DNA from: Chitinophagales bacterium
GTDB taxonomy: Bacteria; Bacteroidota; Bacteroidia; Chitinophagales; UBA10324
Direction: 5' to 3'
Assembly: GCA_019694975.1 (NCBI GenBank)
Contig: JAIBAY010000002.1
Coordinates: 447,252-511,251 of the forward strand
DNA: 64,000 nucleotides
The position numbers and the translations under genes were made by a program. Numbering within the stretch: the stretch's first letter is position 1; every line of letters starts with the position of its first letter. Below, in pieces: positions 59,401 through 64,000 of the stretch. The notes under the pieces were generated by a model. It was not told where the DNA came from. It worked only from the letters and a program-made list of their open reading frames with translations, and did not search any database.

Positions 59401-60651
59401 TTAGTGGCCAACCACGCGCTTCAAAATTTCATGACCCATCTTATCACGCTTAGTCTGCAGATACTTCTCGTTAAATGGATTGGATATCTGCTCAATGGCT
59501 ACATTTTCCACAATCTCCAATCCGTAACCCTTAAGGCCTGCACGTTTCTTAGGGTTATTGGTCATCAGCCGGATTTTACTCACGCCAAGGTCCCGCAGTA
59601 TCTGAGCACCTACACCATAATCGCGATCATCCATTCCAAATCCCAACTTGATATTTGCCTCAACGGTATCGAGTCCCTGCTCCTGTAAGGCATATGCTTT
59701 TAGCTTATTCAGCAAGCCAATGCCTCTTCCTTCCTGATTCATATAGAGCACTATTCCCTTACCTTCCTTTTCCACCATATACATCGCATCATGTAACTGA
59801 CCGCCACAATCACAGCGTTTCGAACCGAATACATCACCCGTCAGGCAGCAGGAATGTACACGCACCAAAACAGGCTCTGCGGCATCCCATTTTCCTTTTA
59901 CCAAGGCCAGGTGAACATCGCCGGTGCTAAGCTGTGTATAGGCATGGAGTTTAAATACTCCCCAGTCTGTCGGCATATCCACTACCACTTCCTGTTGTAT
60001 GAGTGACTCCATCTTCAGTCGGTACTCAATCAGGTCTTTGATTGAAATAATTTTCAGATCGAATTTCTTTGCTACTTCAAACAATTGCGGCAACCTGGCC
60101 ATCGTACCGTCATCCTGCATAATTTCCACCAGCACGCCGGCGGGTTCAAAGCCGGCAAGGCGCGCAAGGTCGACGGTTGCCTCCGTATGTCCTGCTCTCC
60201 GCAACACACCACCTGCAACAGCTTTCAATGGAAAGATATGTCCGGGCCTTCCCAATTCCTCCGGTTTTGTTGCCGGATCAATCAGCGCGGCAATTGTTTT
60301 CGAACGGTCGAAGGCAGAAATACCGGTCGTTACACCTTTACCAAGCAGATCCACTGATACCGTAAAAGGTGTCTGATGCAGTGCGGTATTATCACCCACC
60401 ATGAGATTCAGTTTTAATGCCTCACAACGCTCTTCCGTGAGCGGTGCACAAACGAGCCCTCTGCCTTCTTTAGACATGAAGTTGATAACCTCAGGCGTTG
60501 CATTACGCGCTGCGGTAACAAAGTCACCTTCATTCTCGCGATCTTCATCATCCACCACAATAATCATCTTACCGAGGCGAATATCTTCAATGGCCTCTTC
60601 TATGCCATTTAGGTGAATATCATTGGTTCCTTTCAGTCGGTTTCCAGACAT
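59401..60651 (-). CDS. ribBA: Bifunctional DHBP synthase / GTP cyclohydrolase II
   Basis: 416 residues, two riboflavin-pathway enzymes in one chain. N-terminal RibB (1-~205): [19 protein letters not shown] with the acidic metal site, [12 protein letters not shown]-like region [20 protein letters not shown] and [15 protein letters not shown]-terminal RibA (~210-416): [20 protein letters not shown] with the three zinc cysteines, [20 protein letters not shown], and the catalytic [32 protein letters not shown]. Produces the two starting materials of riboflavin. The ATG overlaps the upstream glycosyltransferase gene by 32 bases. No FMN riboswitch is visible in front, since coding sequence continues upstream. 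Confidence 0.95.
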   Translation of the reverse strand: MSGNRLKGTNDIHLNGIEEAIEDIRLGKMIIVVDDEDRENEGDFVTAARNATPEVINFMSKEGRGLVCAPLTEERCEALKLNLMVGDNTALHQTPFTVSVDLLGKGVTTGISAFDRSKTIAALIDPATKPEELGRPGHIFPLKAVAGGVLRRAGHTEATVDLARLAGFEPAGVLVEIMQDDGTMARLPQLFEVAKKFDLKIISIKDLIEYRLKMESLIQQEVVVDMPTDWGVFKLHAYTQLSTGDVHLALVKGKWDAAEPVLVRVHSCCLTGDVFGSKRCDCGGQLHDAMYMVEKEGKGIVLYMNQEGRGIGLLNKLKAYALQEQGLDTVEANIKLGFGMDDRDYGVGAQILRDLGVSKIRLMTNNPKKRAGLKGYGLEIVENVAIEQISNPFNEKYLQTKRDKMGHEILKRVVGH

Positions 60652-61798
60652 TGTTTCTTATTCCGGTTAAATAGTTAATAAATCCATTAAGCAACGCTGC
60701 ATTCATCAGGTAAAAGTGGCTGATGTAGCGCAAGGCTGCAAGGTGAATGTTCATGCGGCGCAACAGCGCATCAATCAATGGAACTGCCATAAACAATGTT
60801 TGCATCCAAAAACAAATGCGAAAAAAAAGGCTTCCGGCAGACAAAGCAAAACTACTAAAATAGGCGATGATCATCAGGAATGGTCCAATCCAGCGCAATA
60901 CTTTATGCGACCAAAAAGTAAATGCCAATGCGCCATGCCTGATAGACAGGAAGCCGGCAAAACGTGCAAGGTTCTGAAAATTTCCAGTCGCGATCCTTGT
61001 CTTCCGCCTGAATTCTTCCTGTACTTTGTTACTTACATCTTCATTGCAGGTAGCGTTCAGTTCGCAAATTGCCTTTCCCTTCTTTTCAATCACACACATT
61101 GTAACATAGAAGTCATCCACCATAAAATGCGGTGGTGTGGGTGAAAAATAATTTTTCCGGATAGAATAACACCCGCCAAAGGCGCCCATCATGGTGCCCC
61201 AGCAAATTCCTTCCTGGTATTTCATCCTGTTTTCATTAAACAGGTAATCCCGCTCTTGCCTCGAAATGCCGCTTGCTTTGATGACCGGATTCTGAATATT
61301 GCCGGCAACTAAGGCAATCTCCGGGTTGCGGTAATGTTTAACCAATTCAAATATTGTGTGTTTATTGAAAAACACATTGGCATCTGTCAGAATAAGTATT
61401 CCCGCTGAAGCTTCACCGGCCAGGGTATTGATGATTCCTATTTTACCGGTACGTTCCGAAAAACGGATTAACCTTATCTGCGGAAATTGCAACGCATAGT
61501 CACGGATGACTGCTTCGGTTCGGTCTGTTGACTGATCTGAACCTATAAGCCATTCTATTTTCGACACCGGATAATCCGTTGCAAAAGTCGTTTCAATCTT
61601 CTGTGCGATCACGCGTTCTTCATTATACACGGCCAGCAGGATGGAAACCGGCGGCAAATCCTCCTGCTGCTCCTGATTGTAAACGTGTGTTTGTTGTTTT
61701 TTACCAGCTGACAGCAAAGCAAGGATAAACGGATACAGCAGATAAGTATGCAGCAGCAGCAATGCAGCAGTCCAGAAAATAATCTGCAATGAAATCAC
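60620..61798 (-). CDS. Family 2 glycosyltransferase, membrane-bound
   Basis: 392 residues, GTG start at 61796-61798 overlapping the stop of the preceding gene (GTGA). An N-terminal membrane helix, then a GT-A domain: [60 protein letters not shown] (acidic DxN metal motif), [20 protein letters not shown] (acceptor Asp), [20 protein letters not shown] (Q/RxxRW-like). Two to three further helices close the C-terminus ([20 protein letters not shown]). It resembles processive or polysaccharide-type GT2 enzymes. Sugar and acceptor are unknown; likely cell-surface polysaccharide. Confidence 0.88.
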   Translation of the reverse strand: MISLQIIFWTAALLLLHTYLLYPFILALLSAGKKQQTHVYNQEQQEDLPPVSILLAVYNEERVIAQKIETTFATDYPVSKIEWLIGSDQSTDRTEAVIRDYALQFPQIRLIRFSERTGKIGIINTLAGEASAGILILTDANVFFNKHTIFELVKHYRNPEIALVAGNIQNPVIKASGISRQERDYLFNENRMKYQEGICWGTMMGAFGGCYSIRKNYFSPTPPHFMVDDFYVTMCVIEKKGKAICELNATCNEDVSNKVQEEFRRKTRIATGNFQNLARFAGFLSIRHGALAFTFWSHKVLRWIGPFLMIIAYFSSFALSAGSLFFRICFWMQTLFMAVPLIDALLRRMNIHLAALRYISHFYLMNAALLNGFINYLTGIRNNVWKPTERNQ

Positions 61799-62997
61799 GT
61801 AAGCAGAGATTTGTAGAAATCCAGCAGTTCTTTCACGATTACCTTATTGTCGAATTTATTCCTGATAAAGGTACGGCCACCATGTGCTATCCTGTTACAG
61901 AATGCCGGATCTTTTAAACAGCGCTTTATCTGCCGGGCAAAAGCATCCGCATCATCCGCCAGTAAGATATGCTCATCATCTACCGCATCAATTCCCTCAG
62001 CACCAATAGTAGTAGAGATAACCGTTCGCCCCTCTGCCATCGCCTCCAGGATTTTTACCCTGATGCCACTTCCGGAAAATAATGGCACTACCATGATGCT
62101 TTTTGACTGGATAAAGGCACGCGAGTTTTCCACTTCTCCTACCATTTCTACGTTCTGATAACTCTTTTCAGGAAAATCGGGCGGAAAATTTCTGCCGGCA
62201 ATAAAGAACCTTAGATCGGTAAACTGGCTCTGTACTTTGGGCCAGACCTTATCCAAAAACCATTCGATCCCTTCGCGGTTCGGCAGCCAATCCATAGAAC
62301 CGATATAGCAAACAGAAGGTGCCAGATCCACATCTGATGATTCAGGAACATCACCATTCAGATTCATGCCTACCTGACTCGTGTGTATCGGTAACTTGCA
62401 TCCTAACTCCACAAACCTGGCTGCATCCACATCAGAAATCGGCACCAGTGCATCACAGGAATTGAGGTGATATATTTCAAACTCTTTCATCCTTGCTGCA
62501 AGTGACTGCAGGTACCATTTCTTCGCGCCCGGCTTGGCGATTTTTGAATTACGCTCCCAGATGAGATGCTCAATATTGTGCGCACGCAAGACAATTTTCG
62601 CTTTGGAGAATTTGCGTACCGACAGCAGGTAGGGAAGCAGGTAGAGGCCCTCCAGCTGTACGATGTCAAAATCATTTTCCCGAAGTATAGCGGAAAGCAA
62701 CCGCTCAAAGTCGGGAGACACAAACCGCTGAATATTGTATGAATCGCCAGTAAAAAGCGTGCGGAGTGCATCCCACCAGTTCACATCAGTGTCCAGTAAT
62801 ACCGAATGAAAGTCTGCTAATTCCTGATTTTCAACAGGCAATTCATCAGGAGGGAAAAAATGCTTTTTCGTATTGATCGCCGCTACGGTTACCTTCTGAC
62901 CGGCCTCGTAGAAGCCGCGTGTCAGCTGATGTATGGCAATCACTTCTCCGTCTCTCAGCGGATATGGAAATTTTTTACAAACCTGTAGAATGCGCAA
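61795..62997 (-). CDS. Family 4-type glycosyltransferase
   Basis: 400 residues from a TTG at 62995-62997 (MRILQVCKKFPYPLRDGEVI), typical for the glycogen-phosphorylase/GT-B fold of GT4. N-terminal half: TRGFYEAGQKVTVAAINTKK, FDIVQLEGLYLLPYLLSV, VLRAHNIEHLIWERNSKIAK. C-terminal donor-binding half: VCYIGSMDWLPNREGIEWFL, FFIAGRNFPPDF, VPLFSGSGIRVKILEAMAEG and RTVISTTIGAEGIDAVDDEH with the conserved Glu. Retaining enzyme, donor sugar unknown. The TTG start is preceded by a TAnnTTTG box at 63020..63027. First gene of a GT4-GT2-ribBA transcript. Confidence 0.88.
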   Translation of the reverse strand: MRILQVCKKFPYPLRDGEVIAIHQLTRGFYEAGQKVTVAAINTKKHFFPPDELPVENQELADFHSVLLDTDVNWWDALRTLFTGDSYNIQRFVSPDFERLLSAILRENDFDIVQLEGLYLLPYLLSVRKFSKAKIVLRAHNIEHLIWERNSKIAKPGAKKWYLQSLAARMKEFEIYHLNSCDALVPISDVDAARFVELGCKLPIHTSQVGMNLNGDVPESSDVDLAPSVCYIGSMDWLPNREGIEWFLDKVWPKVQSQFTDLRFFIAGRNFPPDFPEKSYQNVEMVGEVENSRAFIQSKSIMVVPLFSGSGIRVKILEAMAEGRTVISTTIGAEGIDAVDDEHILLADDADAFARQIKRCLKDPAFCNRIAHGGRTFIRNKFDNKVIVKELLDFYKSLLT

Positions 62998-63019
62998 GCA
63001 GGAAAATTTTTTGAAGGTG

Positions 63020-63027
63020 CAAAGTTA
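63020..63027 (-). promoter_or_regulatory. -7 box TAACTTTG of the glycosyltransferase operon
   Basis: On the minus strand TAACTTTG matches TAnnTTTG, 22 bases before the TTG start of the GT4 gene, and supports that start. No matching -33 TTTG lies at the usual distance. Confidence 0.4.
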
Positions 63028-63558
63028 AATTTTGCCGCCATCATTTCTATTGTGATTTGCCAAAGATGATTGATAATGATAATTGCTTCGTCAATATCAC
63101 CTGATAAATAAATGTCGCCGGATCAGACGTATTGATAACAGCCGCGAACTATCCGTTGATGGTGACTGAAAGGTTCTTGAGAATCTATAGCAGCATGCTA
63201 CTTGACAACCTTCTGCATAAAGCCGGTGAATTAAAAAGTGATTCCCCTGTTTATGGATCCGGCATAACAGATCTTTGTGAAAAAGCTTGTTTCAGCAGTA
63301 CATCTAAGCAAATTTTATCCACATTTCATCACCGTCAAATAGGCACCTGATAACGTGCAGCGCAAGGCATCCAAACTTGCCGGATACTCACATTTTTAAT
63401 AATGCTAAGCTATTATTCCCTATGTAAATGGCATTTAGCAAAAACATATAGCATGCCCCATTTCTCCGGATCATAATTTACAAATGCTCCTTGGCATCTC
63501 AGGCTAATCCGTTGGGACAACAATAATGTGGATAACCCAATTATCCATTGATTTGGCA

Positions 63559-63590
63559 TTGGCGGCAAAGGCCTGAATCCGTTATATTTG
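63559..63590 (+). promoter_or_regulatory. Promoter, TTGG-N20-TATATTTG
   Basis: TATATTTG at 63583-63590 matches TAnnTTTG, and a TTGG at 63559-63562, close to the TTTG consensus, lies 20 bases upstream. The ATG of the SBBP-repeat gene is 24 bases downstream. Confidence 0.45.
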
Positions 63591-63614
63591 AAAGAGAAAA
63601 ACACCCCATTTTCA

Positions 63615-64000
63615 ATGATAAAATCTACAAACTTATTCATGCTGCGGATCCTCGTATTATTTACCGTGTGTCTTTTCCATTTTGAGCAGTCCGCCTCTGC
63701 ACAGGCTTTTGTATGGGTTAAGTCTTTTGGGGGAGCCGAGAAAGACAAAGGAAAGGATTTGGGAATCGATCAATATGGTAACCAGTTCATTACCGGTTTC
63801 TTTCAGAACCATATGAGCATGGGCAACATTGATCTTTATTCAGTGGGTGGCGAAACCGATGAAGATATTTTTGTTTCAAAAATGGATGTAGACGGCAATC
63901 CGCTCTGGGGTCACAGTTTCGGCAGCGGAGTAGATCTGAGCAATGACCTGCCATTCGGCCTGAATGTGAATGAAAATGGTTTCTGTGCATTAACCGGCAA
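63615..64000 (+). CDS. Secreted SBBP-repeat beta-propeller protein (partial)
   Basis: The first 128 codons; the gene continues past the window. A signal peptide (LFMLRILVLFTVCLFHFEQS-ASAQ) precedes AFVWVKSFGGAEKDKGKDLG, IDQYGNQFITGFFQNHM, FVSKMDVDGNPLWGHSFGSG and LNVNENGFCALTG: the W-x-x-x-x-G-G-x-x-x-D and D-x-x-G-N-x-x-x-T-G-x-F pattern of SBBP repeats, which form propellers in extracellular Bacteroidota proteins, commonly with a T9SS sorting domain at the end (not visible here). It is divergent from the glycosyltransferase operon. Confidence 0.88.
   Translation, partial: MIKSTNLFMLRILVLFTVCLFHFEQSASAQAFVWVKSFGGAEKDKGKDLGIDQYGNQFITGFFQNHMSMGNIDLYSVGGETDEDIFVSKMDVDGNPLWGHSFGSGVDLSNDLPFGLNVNENGFCALTG

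Larger units (their letters stand above)
62998..63614. other. Intergenic region between divergent surface genes
   Basis: 617 bases separating the glycosyltransferase operon and the SBBP-repeat gene. It holds the two promoter boxes listed separately. A possible 72-residue frame at 63132..63350 (+) has no domain, no signal peptide and no promoter, and I do not call it. Otherwise nothing is recognised. Confidence 0.55.

Noticed and set aside
59401-60651. FMN riboswitch in front of ribBA
   Set aside because: The sequence upstream is coding sequence of the glycosyltransferase and shows no RFN-type conserved elements.
63132-63350. Frame of 72 codons in the last intergenic region
   Set aside because: No recognisable domain or promoter; composition is not distinctive.

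Overview
The window is chromosomal DNA of a member of the Bacteroidota, most likely of the Chitinophagales/Sphingobacteriia side of the phylum. Evidence: type IX secretion C-terminal domains of type A (39967..40974) and type B (43629..46775), a SusC-like TonB receptor with a carboxypeptidase-regulatory N-terminus, bacillithiol deacetylase BshB1, LytS/LytTR sensor pairs, RskA-like anti-sigma sequence, and -7 promoter boxes of the form TAnnTTTG instead of sigma70 boxes. There is no plasmid, phage or conjugative module, no CRISPR array and no rRNA; one tRNA-Ser(UGA) lies near 49.85 kb. The species cannot be named from this.

Layout. 0-9.3 kb: envelope and small cytoplasmic proteins (delta-60 propeller, beta-barrel, DUF3298, DUF4287/DUF5655, DinB), an AspT/YidE-type transporter, a DUF3179 lipoprotein, a TPR membrane protein and PDH E1 alpha. 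9.3-14.4 kb: recF, pyk, a lipoprotein hydrolase and an OmpA-family protein ended by a strong terminator. 14.4-19.1 kb: an M20 amidohydrolase and a secreted propeller-PHP metallohydrolase, bracketed by two directly oriented 120-bp repeats with terminal inverted repeats. 19.1-25.0 kb: a complete RND tripartite efflux operon. 25.3-31.4 kb: AI-2E transporter, an unknown secreted protein, a HI0933-type flavoprotein, a 70-residue protein and glutamate dehydrogenase. 31.4-33.1 kb: ccmB-ccmC-ccmD cytochrome c maturation genes that run into gdhA. 33.3-43.5 kb: biotin carboxylase, a LuxE-like ligase, DUF1579, a cupin-type anti-sigma-like protein, a DUF1295 membrane enzyme, T9SS cargo, bshB1 and idi. 43.6-49.5 kb: a large repeat-containing T9SS adhesin and, on the other strand, a trypsin-like protease translationally overlapping a membrane partner. 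50-59.4 kb: two LytS/LytTR two-component systems around a LiaF-like protein and a TonB receptor. 59.4-63.0 kb: ribBA overlapping two glycosyltransferases. The right edge cuts an SBBP-repeat protein.

Most of the window is ordinary core and envelope biology. The parts that look least described are the repeat-flanked two-hydrolase cassette (14481..19076), the protease/membrane-protein pair with an internally duplicated C-terminal module (46822..49528), and the RskA-like anti-sigma domain fused to a cupin instead of a membrane anchor (37320..37928), which has the best promoter match of the window in front of it. No function is proven by sequence for these three.
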